Source: Cymodocea nodosa (Eukaryota; Streptophyta; Magnoliopsida; Alismatales; Cymodoceaceae). Taken from it: a DNA stretch of 64,000 bases. Made by a program: the position numbers and the translations under genes. Below, piece by piece: positions 10,860 through 23,225 of the stretch (positions are counted from its first letter, which is position 1; each line of letters begins with the position of its first letter). The stretch is taken from contig CM072336.1 of assembly GCA_036874045.1 (NCBI GenBank), forward strand, positions 11,002,501 to 11,066,500. Reading direction: 5' to 3'. The notes below the pieces were generated by a model. It was not told the origin of the DNA, did not search any database, and was given only the letters and a program-made list of their open reading frames with translations.

Positions 10860-11665
10860 AGATGTGTTAATACTAACTAAAAATGTAAAACAAATAGACT
10901 TATAACTCAACACATCTAACTTAACAAGTTCAACATGTGCCATTCACGTGACATGCTCTATTGTGTAAGTTGCTAATTCAACGAATTATATTCATGGTGT
11001 TACGTTAACTTAATGAACCAACTTCGTGGTGTTAGTTAACTCAACTAACTAATACAAATGTTTAAACAATAATGTATTTATCACGTGCAAGAATAATAAC
11101 TTTAAATTATAATGCTAACTTAACGCATTACATTAGTATTCAATATAACAATTCAACACGTGCAGTTATGTTAACTTAACGAGTTAAACATGTGCAACTC
11201 ACGTGATACAATATAACATTCATCATGTGCATAATACTAACTTAACAAGTTCATTTATGAAACTTAACATTTTGTTCATTAACTCAACGAATTCTTATGT
11301 GACCTATTTTAACCTTTAAGCATATAACTTAATGAGTTCTCACGTGACATTTTTACAAAAAAAATACTAACTCAACGAGTTCTCTTAATGTGCATTGTAC
11401 ATGATACAAAATTATAATATTAAAGCATATCATACTTTATAATAAAAATACACGTTAACTTAACATTTAGCTAAATGAAAAATTAGTATAACTTAACAAT
11501 TAGTTATTTATCTTAGCATAATTTCATATTCATTATAGACAAGTATATATCATTAAAATTTTTCTATATTAATTAATGTTCTTAATTTACTTTCACAAAC
11601 AGTAGTAATTGATTAAATATGATTACTTACATTTTGCATACTTCATCAAAATATAATAGTTAACA
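10860..11665 (-). mobile_element. Family B copia LTR fragment, minus strand
   Basis: Parallel to 1-634: about 600 bp align block by block, and the LTR start on the minus strand is at 11665 (TGTTAACTATTATATTTTGA). It contains repeated CACGTG and short ...AACTTAACAAGTT... and ...AACTCAACGA... motifs between 10900 and 11400. The half of the LTR carrying its 3' end is absent, so it is a truncated copy. Confidence 0.7.
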
Positions 11666-12187
11666 AAAATTCCTAACACTATGTTGTGTAGATGGCTAAA
11701 GAACATTTGATACTTAGGTTTTTAATGTCTTTGGAAGATTAAATTTATTTGAATTATTTGAGATTGGAAAGAATAATACTTTGGGAATTCTGCTATTTAT
11801 AATGGTGGGATTTCCTTTATTGCTAAACATTTAAGGGCACAAACATGATGCCATGTGGCATAGTGTCTAGTCATTCCACATGGTGAATACATGAACATCA
11901 TCACCCTAAGGTGCTTGTTGGAGCTATCAAATGTTCTAGCAACCATGGGGAACTCATGACAAAACGTACCAAGGGATTCAAAATCACTAACAAGTATTGT
12001 TCTCTTAAACTCAAAAGCATATTTGCAATACATATGTATCTGTAATCTTCTTAGCATAGCATACCACACTTTATCGAGTTCAAGCAACTTCAATAACATG
12101 ACTAGTAGTGAGATAACACTAATTTTTCTTTCCTTCCTGTCTGGAACACTAATATACTTTTCATGTCAAACTTCTTTCACGAAGACA
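11666..12187 (-). other. Region downstream of the RIN4-like gene, possible 3' UTR
   Basis: Follows the stop codon of the minus-strand host gene. It holds a minus-strand open frame of 100 codons (12099-11797) with no recognisable domain. That frame is more likely 3' UTR than a separate gene, but I cannot exclude an alternative last exon. Confidence 0.35.
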
Positions 12188-12881
12188 TTAAAGAATAACA
12201 CATTTTGAGCACTACAAAAGAATATAACGATGGAAAAGAGTAAAGATCAAGTTAAGAAATGAAATAAGACTGGAATGTAAAGATGATGCTAACCTTTGAT
12301 GTAGAAGCATTTTTCCTAGGTTTTTTACCATTGATCACCTGATTTGGTGTTACTGCACCCGTCTTATCCTCATGCAATCTCTGGAAAACTAGTGTGTAAT
12401 TCGTACTAGTTTCTTTTTCCGATTCATAAATATCTTTGAATTGTACTCCATCAAGGCCAGTCTTGAACCCCTAATTTAAAATTCACATTTTCTCAATGAT
12501 GAGTGAATAATGCTTCATTTGAATGAGGAAGGGCAATGCCACAACACATATTTAACTTAAACTTACATCTGTTACATGGATTTGTTTGGGATGTTTAATT
12601 GTCTTCTTTCCTTGATCAATCTTCACTTGTCTACAAGTAGCTACAGCATCATCATTGTTGGTGCCCCTACAAGGAGTGGTCCCATGGCCATTCTTTCTCC
12701 TCTCTCCCTCATGCAATGCCTGAGGATTGTGGGCATCTTTCTTTTTTCTTTTAAGATCACTTGGTAAATTCCCTGTGACGCCTCGATACCTCTTTTCATC
12801 TGTTGCTCGAAGAAATTGAAGGGTATAAGCAGCATCTTCATCCCACTCTCCATTGGGGTATTTTGGAATATGTCCAGATTG
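12188..12881 (-). CDS. RIN4/NOI-like protein, exons 2-4 of a spliced host gene
   Basis: Three exons with consensus junctions: 12881-12567 (105 codons; acceptor TTTAG, donor GTAAGT), 12470-12294 (59 codons; acceptor ATTAG, donor GTTAGC) and 12211-12188 (acceptor TTGTAG; seven codons and TAA). All junctions are in phase 0 and no stop occurs. Exon 2 opens QSGHIPKYPNGEWDEDAAYT, resembling the NOI motif (HVPKFGxWD...YT..F) of RPM1-interacting protein 4. Exon 3 has GVQFKDIYESE and NYTLVFQRLHEDK, like a second divergent NOI repeat. RIN4 proteins are plasma-membrane immune regulators cleaved by bacterial effectors. The last exon ends CVIL, a geranylgeranylation-type CaaX box, instead of the cysteine cluster I expect for RIN4. 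That the exons form a gene is well supported; the family is a motif-based guess. The start codon must come from an upstream exon. Confidence 0.62.
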
Positions 12882-13894
12882 CTAAAGCACCATAAACAAG
12901 ACATATATGTAATATAAAAATATTTTCCTTTAAGCCATGATATCTGTACACCTCTTTTACTTGTTGCATTTAAAAGTTAAAGTAAATCTATATCTAACAC
13001 ATAGCCACCTTATTTAAAATCCTATTGTGAAATCATTCTGGATTAATGCTGGAGCGAAGGGCATCATTGTACTTGTGCTTGGCACAAGTTGAACATGTTC
13101 TCAAATCTCAACATTCAATTGGTTCTTGTCTCTACACTAACGTGCTTGAGTTTAACTGGAACTATCATCAATTAAATAGACAAAATTTCCATGAACTATT
13201 ATATAGACTCTATAGAATGACAAATATCAAGATCCCATTCACACTTTTGGCAATACGTGTTGAGCATGGAGACCTTTATAAGGCTCTCACTCGTGTAGAT
13301 GGTGCATATGACCTCCAATCATTTCCTTGCTTGTCTAAAGGCAATGTTATCTTACCATCTCAATTCCTCTATATCACTACAAAAATAACAATACAAGCAT
13401 TTGAAAAATCAATCTTGAGCAACATGTTTTATTTATTCACATGTAACACGTGAAAATCATAAGGAAAGCATGCAAACCTTGACTCATCAAAAGAATTTAA
13501 ATCAGTGTGATGCTAATTTGCATTCCTGCCTATTACCATAATCAATGTTAACTTGGCATCAAAATAAATATGTAAGAGACCTAGGAATGTTGAGGAGATT
13601 GGTCCTTTATTTGGGATGCTGGGTGAGTTAGTCTTAGATTTTGTTTATATTTTGCATTGAAGTGTGAGAACTTGTAGAGGGTCAAAATAAAGATCTTTTG
13701 AAGAGATCGTTATTTAATAAAGAACTTGCTAGGGGCTAAGAGGGTTGACAAGGTATTAACAGCATAGAAGAGATCTCCAGCTCAAACTACATCTTCCGAG
13801 CATCGAGATTGACTTCCCAAGCTTGCTAATCAAGTCAAATAGATGGTTTAGAGGCCTCAAATGTATAATACCCAAATTGTATTTCCCCTACATC

Positions 13895-13991
13895 ATATGT
13901 TGGCTAGAGAGTTGCTACACAAAGTAGACCTTCGTGTATCAAAGATGCTTGTCATATGGGTTAGGTGGGGCCTATTATTTCATTATCGCAC
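13895..13991 (+). repeat. Left arm of a dispersed inverted repeat
   Basis: About 100 bp, including GGCTAGAG, CAAAGATG and CATATGGGTTAGGTGG. It is repeated in inverted orientation at 15021-15117 with roughly three-quarter identity. The arms are 1.0 kb apart. They may be two copies of a short repeat or the remains of a fold-back element. Confidence 0.6.
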
Positions 13992-15020
13992 ACTTCCCTA
14001 TTGCAATTACATTGTTTTGGTAGTTGGGTGTCCTCATTTAGGCTCATCATTAGTATCTAGAGTGATTCTAGGACCTAGATGTCACTAAAAAAAGTTAGGT
14101 ACTTCCACTTCCAATGATGCTAGCTTATGTGAGAAGGTGCTTGAGCAAGCAAGATGAGAAAATTGGTTGACCTATGTGCTGATCATGTCAAACATGATTA
14201 TATAGCACGGTTAATTGATCTTACTTGAACAAATGCTTTCGTTGGGCAAATCATTAGTTATCCGACCCAAAATCAATCATACTATGTGAAATAATGAAAT
14301 AAACATGAATTATGACACAAGGTGGGTTGGTAGATTGACTCTAATGAATCGACCACTCCTTGATGATATTCTATACTATGACTTAGATCATGAATAATTA
14401 ATTGATAATATTTATGCAAATCATGATATATAGTTATAGATGATTTCAGTTAACCGGCAGTAGATAGTTGACCAAAATTCAATAGACCTCTATATGCATG
14501 AATTAACTCATGCTCATTAATTAATATAATTTTATGCAACTTAAGCATGCAATTTAACTATGAATTAGCATGATATTTTAGTTAACCATTGAGGGGTGGC
14601 TGACCAATTCTATGTTTTCCTCAAAACTAAGTGCCCATGGTCTCTATGATGATGCATGTCTCTAATCTATATATACATTATGAACTAAGAACAATGAGGG
14701 AAAATTACTTATATTAATCTTATGTAAATAGGAAAAGAAATGAAATAATTTATCTTTTCTTGATGCACTTGATCCAATATTCTTGCCCTCCAATAGACTT
14801 CACTTTGTTCTTTATTCTTGTGCTTTCATTTCTCTTGATCTTTCTGCTTCTTAATTCATCTTACTAAGATCTTTTTTATCATCCTTTCCTTGATTAGGTT
14901 TTGTAATCATCAAAACTACCATGAGGTGGAACTAACAAGTGCAACCACTCTCATGCTACATTGGTAGTCAAGGGAGGATAATTGAAAGGTGGGATTAGCG
15001 TATACTTTCATGAAAGGATC

Positions 15021-15117
15021 TATGCAACAATGAAGTAATGGGCTCCACCTAACCCATATGCCAAACATCTTTGAGGCACTAATTTCCACTTGTATGGCAA
15101 CTCTAGCTAACATATAA
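15021..15117 (-). repeat. Right arm of a dispersed inverted repeat
   Basis: Minus-strand partner of 13895-13991, sharing TTAGCTAGAGTTGC, CTCAAAGATG and GCATATGGGTTAGGTGG. The intervening sequence has no coding potential. Confidence 0.6.
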
Positions 15118-18100
15118 TGCTTCGACAGTGCTCAACTAGCTTGCCCCATGAACAAACCCAACCAATACCCACCATACCCTTTCATGGCTCATTAGGAAAA
15201 TTTGGAGCCCACCAACACTTAAAATTTGTGTAATCTCGATAGCTTCTAATTAGTGTATGGGCCTCAATTTTTATTTGATTTGTGATTTGTTTATGTTTTA
15301 GAGCTAGGAAACCTCTTAGAGAAAGAGGAAGAATTTCCATGATATGAATTGGGAAGGCTGAGTACATATTTGTTTCTTTAAAACCCAATTCATAGTCAAC
15401 TCACATCAAACTATGATTCACACTAATTTTTGTCTTTCAACAATACTTTCATGCTTGAAAATGTACACACTAGCCTAGAATTTAGATTTTAAGTGATTAA
15501 TCACTTTCTTCAATTAGATTCATCATTAATTCTTATTATTCAAGCTTAGCGAAGTATGAGATACAAGTAAGAAAGACCAATTGGGCAAGCAAATATGCCA
15601 GGCAAGTTTTCCCTACATTGACCTTGCCTAGAAACCCTAGGACATGGGATAATCACTTTCACCTATGATTTTCTAATTTTGTTCTCATATAATCTCACAT
15701 ACATGTTTTCTATCTCATTTGACCAATTTGGTATGTCTTACCAGATTGGATTTGTCACTAGGTTTTACCATCCAAGGTTAGGTGAATACCCATGTAACCA
15801 AGTTGGGTGATTTCACCTAGAAAGTATTCTTGTGAATTTCAGAGATAGCTTTAATCTTGTCAAGATCACCAAAGATCTAGGTTCCATGTTCACCTATGCT
15901 ATTCAGAGATCTTTTGGTTTTATTCTACTTTGTAGACCATCTTTTGGTTTATCATTCCTACTAGTTTATATTGATATGTAATGCCTAATAGAATGACTAT
16001 TTGTTTTAGTGACTATTTGTACCTCTTAGCCATTGGTTTTGACCATTGGGTCTAAGTAAAGAAGGCTAGGAAACTCTCTCAAGAGATTTTTCCAATTGAC
16101 TCTCAAGAGAGCTTGCTTAGCTCAATCTATTTTCCTTTTTCTTATTATCCTTGAAACCCTTCCTTTGTTCTCACTCTCTTTTAGGCTCAATGAATCTATC
16201 TCCTCTTCCTCCTTTCATATCCACTACTTACACTTAGGGAACTAATTATGCCTAGGATGCTAATCACATGTTTAGGACACTAATTAGTCACCCACTTAGG
16301 ACACACTTAGTACACTAGGACACAAATTCACATATGCACTTTTGCACATTTATCACATAGATTTAGATATGACTAGAGAGATTGAGTGATTTAGGCATGT
16401 GAGAGTTTCTAATACCTTCAGTGCATACCTAGGCACTTACCTATCATTCATTCGATCAAACCATCGATCTTATCGACTTTGTTGTTTGGTAGTCTTACAC
16501 ACACATGCATCAATTAGATTTTCCTAATTTTCATGAAATAGGCTACATGGCAATTTTCCCTCCCACTCACTCCTTTCCAATTTGCCATGTCTGCATCTAG
16601 TGACCTTTTCACATACTTACTGAAGCTATTGTAGCCTTCAAGCATGCTTTGTGGATCTTAGGAACTACCCCAACTTAGGCTTTTCAAAGAGTGGTGGTTT
16701 CGTCTAGTGTTTATTTATCCTATCAAATGCAAGGTTGAATTTTGACCTCCAATGGAATCTACTTTCCTTTTGATTGACTCGTTAGCAAGTTGAAGAATGG
16801 TTAACATTTGCTGGCCACAAGAACCTTCTCAATGTTGTCACTCTATCGGTGAGGCTTCATAGCTCCTTACCTGTTGTTGTTGTTGGTCACATTTCTTCAT
16901 AGTTTTTATCTTTCTAGGAATATCCTCTATCCCTTAAGTTCATGAAGATAAGGAACTCTCTACTTGCAACACAAAAATGCACTTCTTAATGTTCAATTTG
17001 AACTTGAATTTTTGCTACTGGGCAAATGTATTTGTCAAATCATTGACATGCTAAGCCTTGATTTTACTCTTCACCATCTTATTGTCCACATAACGATGAA
17101 GATAGCTTGAAAGAAAGATGAAGACAAGGCAAGTGCCTTAGATGACTATTTTTATAAACTATTTTTTTAAGTAATTTTCAATCTTGGCCATCCTACGACC
17201 ACCACATGCCATCTCCAACATCTAGAGCAGAGAATAGAATCTAAAGGAGCTATTTGTGGATCATCAAATGTCTACAAATGTCTGCAAACCATTAATCTAG
17301 GTGCCACATCATAACACTCTGCTTCCTTCCTTCTTCCTAACTATAGATGTTAAACAGACTAGGCTGAATTACAACAGGTTGACCCTACACGGTTTGATCG
17401 GGCTAGTGCACGACCGAACTGTGTTGTGTCAACTCGACACAGTTCCAGTCTATATGTTGGCTTAGCACAAAGTGGTAAAAGCATGGCTGGTGAAGGTAGA
17501 GTCATTAGCGTTAGGGCGAGGGGTTGATGCCTAGTAAGTTGGTCAACGCAACCAAGTGGGTTGCCTCCTGGCTACGCTAGTGCATCTTCGAGTCGTGCAA
17601 GTACCGTCGTGTGGATGAGTGTGGTGATTTGAGTGCTATGAGCCATGCGGACTGGTGGATGCAAATACCACACGGTTGGAGCGGGCATCAACATGGTCAA
17701 ATTGTAATTTCAAGGGAGCCTCCTCCATCTAGATTTTCAAATTGTAATTTTCAAAAATCTGGATTTTCAAATTGTAATTTCTAGAAATCTAGAAATCTTC
17801 TTGCCCTTCCTTTTTTTCACTTTCCATTCAATGTCGTGATCTAAAAATCATGAGTCACAATAAAGAAATCTGGAAGGAGGCCCCTTCCTTCCATTTGAAT
17901 TTTCAAAAATCCGAAAATCTTCTTATCTTGTTTTCATTTTCTATTTTTCCATTTTCTTTTTTTTACCCCTTTCTTCTTCTTTTCTTTCTTCTTTTGCTTT
18001 CACTTTTCCCTTCCCTCATGTGTTGATCACAAGTTGTCATCTTCCATACTTCACAGTTTTAAATCTTTCGTTCGATGCAAACCTTTAGGGTTTTGACATT

Positions 18101-19860
18101 TCGTGAGGGCAAGACGATTGGTGACAACGATCAGCTGTCGAGTCAAAGGTAGCTTGAAAAAGTCAAGGAGTCGGAACTTGCGGGTATCTTACAGTATGTG
18201 TGTCCAACACTGCTCTAACGCCAATAAGCATCCAAGTCTAACAAGTTGGCATCGTTGTTCAACAGTCAGGCATCCGTTCTCATTGCTAATCGCAAAGTGA
18301 TGGTCACCTCTCTTGTTTGCCTTTGCAAGTTGTGCTAGCATGATTAAACTATATTGTTGACCAGGACTCGTGTAGGTTGAGTCTACGGAATGTGCTTGGC
18401 TACTACAAGTCATGCCTAACACAGCAAGTGCTCAAGTGGTTGACATATATATCTACAGGCAAGGTGAGTAAAAGAAAAAGACAAGGTGTATGGCGCTCAG
18501 TTTTCTATAAGTGCAGACAAGCATTTGCACATTTTCTATGGAAACAACGGAACGTGCCTTCAACTATCAACGACGACAACAGCCGGGAAAAGTATTATGG
18601 CAGTAGTTATAACTACAATTCTAAACGTTTTTTTTTTTTTTCTCAATGATTTTTTATGCAGTTGCCATGTTATAATTGTACTGTATTGGCATTTTTTAGA
18701 GTTTTATATGATTGCCAGTCCTACTATTTTGTCGTTGTAAAATATAACTGCATGAGTGTGACAGGAAAAGAAGTCCAAATGTTAAACTATACATTGATCC
18801 CAACTGTAACCCACCAAAACCAATATCCTTTCTATCGTGTCAACCATTTATGTGAGACTTAAACTTTAATATTAATAATGGATGAATTCCCTCGTGGAAG
18901 TTCGGTGATGGTCCACTATCGATGTTTATTTTTCATGTGAATTGTAGCAAACAATAACAAGTAACAATGGATGATGGAGTTAGTGTTTTTTTTTTTTTTT
19001 TTGTCTAAAAGGAAAAAAAGAATAAAGTCCAATTAAAAACATTATCAATATCAATAATCTAAATATAATCCTACCAATGTTTTTCTGATAATTATAACAT
19101 TTTCCAAGATTCGAAGTCTTAAATAACTTAACATTTGCAATTACGCTTATGATGTCCTCCAAATGTTATTGTCAATAATAAATATCCAGCATTCCATTGC
19201 TACGGCGTAAAAGGACAAATCTACTGCTTCGGGATTTTCATGAATGGCAGTGCGGAAAAAGACTAATCATACGCAATCTTATTTCAATAAATAGAAAATC
19301 TACTTTCCTAAGCAAATCGTTCTTGTTTCAGCATGCTAATTTCAGGTGGCAGCGACTCCACTCAAATAAAACAAGATTAACGCTGTCACAAAGTTTTCGT
19401 CACTTACGATTTAGGATATATTTAAGGTTGTGGGACATGACAAACACCCACCATGACTTAGGTTCTATGTGATTGCAGGGAGATCAGTCGTCAACGGCAT
19501 CTTCATCGTTCATCAGCATGTCAGTAAAACAAGGACCAGGAAGTCAAGCCCAAAATCTCTTCTTGTCGTCCGATTACCATCAAGTAATGGCTTATATATA
19601 TTTATGAATTATCTAGACCTTGATCGATGACTAGCTTATATACCCAATTAAACTCAAGAATGGAAAAACAAAAGAAGGATAAGCAATATATGCAGTTCGC
19701 CGTGAAGAAACAACAAAAACACCAACCATCAAACGATAAGGGCTACTCATCTTCCCTTTCGGGAGAGAATTATATAATCACTGCTTGTGACAATTGAAAG
19801 AGCCTGACCTGGGATCTAAATTAATGGAGCAAGCAATAGCCAACATAGGAGGTTACTTAC

Positions 19861-20165
19861 AGCCATCTTTCTCTGCAACACCATCAGGGAAAACTCAACC
19901 TCGAGAAGGAGAAGCAAGGCGGTCGGAGAACGCGATCAGCCTCGTTGAAAACTCTCATCCGTTTTATAATGCGTTCCTTGCCTCTCATTACAAAAACTTT
20001 GATTTGTTTACTTGTTTTCTTTTTCACAAGCAACATGCTTTTGACGGATTCTACGAAACGCCTACAAACAAGCCCTTCGAATCTCAATCCACGCCCGCAG
20101 AATACGTGGTAGTCGTCAACATGCACACTTCCTATGGAAAAAGGATAACATCAGTTGAGATTAAA
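19861..20165 (-). CDS. Candidate first exon (Met-Ala) and 5' leader of the RIN4-like gene
   Basis: On the minus strand ATG GCT (19866-19861) is followed at once by GTAAGT. Many NOI/RIN4 genes encode only Met-Ala before a first intron, and MA joined to QSGHIPKY gives an appropriate N terminus in phase. Total coding length would be 522 nt (173 residues). The leader from about 20165 down to 19867 is less AT-rich than its surroundings. A TATA-like TTTATATTA lies near 20195. The leader contains an 80-codon upstream frame (20126-19884). The 7-kb distance to exon 2 makes this link an inference, though both splice sites are good. Confidence 0.4.
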
Positions 20166-21269
20166 GAAAAGTAGAGAAGAGAGCAGAAAGTAATATAAAC
20201 GACTTTTCGTCCGGATGTTTAATTCAATTGAGGGTGGACTTATTTTTTCATTAATATATTATTTTTTAAAAAAAAAAAATATTGAAATTTATTGTTATAT
20301 TTTTTGAAAAAGATCAATGCTAGCTTAAAATTTAATAGAAATGTGTTCAATTTTAAGACTTTTAAATCAAGGATCAGTATTTATTTAATTTCAGTGAAAT
20401 TTTATCATCCATTTATAGTCATCTAATAATAAAATATATACGATTACTTACACCTCTCGAAGTACTTATAAATAAAATTAGAATGATAGTAGAAAAATTA
20501 TATAATGTCACTGCTGGGAACTCCTCTCTGATAATAAGGAAATGGGAAAAAAATGTAGAGAGGAGTTAAGATAATTGTTTTCTCTCTTATAAAATGCTCA
20601 AGAGAGAAGGAAGAGATAAGATAAAATGTAAATGCCACCTAATTCCTTTCAGGTAAACTACAAAAACAAAGATGATACTTGTGTGTAGATGAAATGTGTA
20701 ACTAGTACTTAGATACATTCAATAGCCTCATCAAAGTAAGATATGTATACACTCTAGGTATGCATGAGGAATATATTCGGCACTGGCATGAGTCCAAATC
20801 ACGTGGCCTCAAGTCAATCCGATGTGATTCCTACATGTAAGACATGTGTAATCAATGGGTGATTAACCTGTGAATCTGAAAAATGATAAAAAGAAAATAA
20901 TGAAAAATTATAAAAAATGATAAAAAGGAAAATGATAGAAATTAATAGAAAATTAGAATATTTGTGTACAGAATAAAAAATGATGAAATTTGAAATACAT
21001 GTATTTGTACACAAAATAGAAAATGATGAAAACTTATAAAATATAAAGTATGTATGTTTATTCACAAATTAGAAAATATTGAATTTGATGAATTCAATAT
21101 TTTTTGTATTTGTTTGCAAGATAAAGAATAACAAAATTTGTCATAGATAATAAAAAATAGAGTCATTTGCAATAATAGTTACAACATAAAATATATATCA
21201 CATATCTCTATTGTTCTACATATCTTTCATAATATTAGCACGTATTGTATCAATAATTTATTTTCTATA
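20166..21269. other. Noncoding DNA upstream of the RIN4-like gene
   Basis: Contains the presumed promoter of the minus-strand gene (TATA-like element near 20195). The remainder is A-rich sequence with repeated AATGATAAAAA-type runs (20880-21070) and no recognisable gene or element end. Confidence 0.4.
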
Positions 21270-22897
21270 TGATGAGATCGAATGATACTAGAGGGGGGGT
21301 GAATAGTATCCTAGTAAATTTAATTACTTTTAAATTTATTTTTGAAGCAAAAGACACTAATGAACCCTAATTAGAGTGATTTGAAAATAGTAAGCACAAA
21401 GTAGAAATAAAGTGACATAGGAAATTTATAATGGTTCCCCAAACTAGGTAGTCCACTCATTAAGACTACAACCTTGAGAATTCACTAAGTGCTTTTAAGG
21501 CGTAGCACAAACCTAAATCAAGTTGCTTTTGTAAGCTAAGCAACAATCTTACAAATGTTGTTTTTCACAAGCTAAATAATAACCCTACAAATGTTGTTTC
21601 TATAAGCTGAATAACAACCTTATACAAAGCACCAACTTTGTGTAGTCAAGACTCCAATCTTGAACAAGTGAAGCATCATACTTCACTCTCTTCACCAAAG
21701 CTCCGACCTTATGAAGGTATACTCACAACACCCTTGTGAGCTAGGGTTTTTTCAGAATTTTAAGAAACCAATATAAGCTCAAGAGTCTATGACTCAAATT
21801 AATTCAAAAACACACAATAGAAATGAAAAACTCCTGTGAAGAATTCGATTGCTGAAGCTCAAGAAAAAATCTAAATTAATTTGCAAGATTTAATCTTCAA
21901 TGGTTGTTGCAAATGAGTCATCCAAAGGTTTGTAGAATTGTCAAAATCTTTTTCTCCTTCTATGTGTTCTGTAAATTTTTTTGTTATCTGTAATACTATT
22001 TTTCTATTTTCCTTTGAGATTTCTATTTCTGGAAAGGACTCTGAATTAGTTAGATTTCTTGTGCATCAATCCATTTCAAGTAATGCTCAACCATCATTAA
22101 ATTAGATTTACAATCAAAAAGATATATTGTTAAACTAGTAAGTTAACAAATAATAGTATCATATCTCTTAAAAATAGAATCATCAGATGTTTTCAAAAAA
22201 TTAGAGACATAGAGTCAAAACCTTTCGATACTCAAAAACATTTCGGATAGTTTAGAACAAATATTCTGAAGGACCACTTAAGTTATGCGTTTAAATAAAG
22301 ACACGTGTCCTTCTATAAATAATAGCATAAAACCTTAAAACAAACTATCCGATGGTGAAAAAGTGTTTTAGATATTTGAAGAATGTAACTCTTTGATGCT
22401 TAAAGCATTTTGGATAGTTTCATTCGTAACCTTCTAAAAGACAACTTAAGTTGTGTTAAGATCATGACATGTGTCTTTCTAGAAATAGTAAACGAAATAC
22501 ATTTAAAACATTAAAAGCCAAACTGTCTAGAACATAAAATCAAACTTTTTGAAAATAAAGACATTTTAGATACTTAGAGATAAAATAGTTTGAACATAGA
22601 AGAAACTTAAACTCACCAACAGTTAAATGTTTTCGGATAATTTCAAAGGGAACTCTCTAAACATACAGAGTGAAAATCAAACTGTCCGATTTACCTAGAT
22701 TTTCAGTAACTTCCAATGTAACTCTCCAATAGTATACTTAAGTAGAAGTGAAACCTTCCAAAACCTACTTCCAAAGATTTACTGAATATAAAATAGTTAT
22801 GCAATTTCAATTTAAATATTATAAGTGCTAAAAACATTTGGTTTAATACTAAGCACCGAGTTTTTCATCATCAAAATTAAACCAGTAAATAATGAAC
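21270..22897 (-). mobile_element. Family C copia LTR, minus strand, terminal bases lost
   Basis: Homologous to the LTRs of C1 (40562-42295). At the plus-strand left end is the shared terminal signature GATACTAGAGGGGGGGTGAATA. At the right are TTTTTCATCATCAAAATTAA and ...AATGAAC, where the C LTR starts. Its last bases are replaced by the start of a B LTR at 22898. It carries CGGATAGTTT/AACTGTCCGA-type motifs (22200-22760). No internal region accompanies it, so it is a solo or truncated LTR. Confidence 0.75.
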
Positions 22898-23225
22898 TGT
22901 TGAGTATTATGTTTTGATAATGTATGCTAAATAAATGTAATCATATTTAATCATTTACTATTGTTTGTGAAAGTAAATTAAGAACATCAATTAATACAAA
23001 AAGTTTACTGATATAAATACTTATCTGTAATGGATTTGAAATTATTCTAAGTTAAATAACTAGTCATTAAGTTATACTAACTTTTCAATTAACTAAGCAT
23101 TTAGTTAACGTGTGTTTCTATTGTAAAGCATGATATGTTTTAAAAGTTATATTTCTGTAACATGTATAGTGCACGTTAAGACAACTCATTGAGTTAGTGC
23201 TTTGTTTGTAAAAAGGTCATGTGTG
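22898..23225 (+). mobile_element. Family B copia LTR, 5' fragment
   Basis: Starts TGTTGAGTATTATGTTTTGA and follows the B consensus for about 325 bp, up to GGTCATGTG. There a family E LTR begins, which probably inserted into it. The rest of this LTR copy is not found on the other side of the nested block. Confidence 0.75.

Larger units (their letters stand above)
12882..19860 (-). other. Probable 7-kb first intron of the RIN4-like gene
   Basis: If the Met-Ala exon at 19866-19861 is correct, this is one intron with GTAAGT and TTTAG ends. It contains no gene I recognise. Several short plus-strand frames (13046-13453, 13861-14088, 18103-18740, 19197-19472) have no domain. It also holds an inverted repeat pair (13895-13991 and 15021-15117), poly-T runs at about 18629 and 18988, and a GC-richer patch at 17380-17700. 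No LTR ends are visible inside. Confidence 0.4.

Noticed and set aside
13046..13453. 135-codon plus-strand frame
   Set aside because: No domain, no splice context, inside the putative intron; peptide composition looks random.
18103..18862. Cluster of overlapping short frames on both strands
   Set aside because: Frames overlap each other in several registers, include a poly-T derived phenylalanine run, and show no recognisable domain.
19794..20174. 126-codon plus-strand frame
   Set aside because: Antisense to the putative leader and first exon of the RIN4-like gene; peptide is unlike any family I know and contains no domain. A separate gene is not excluded but not supported.
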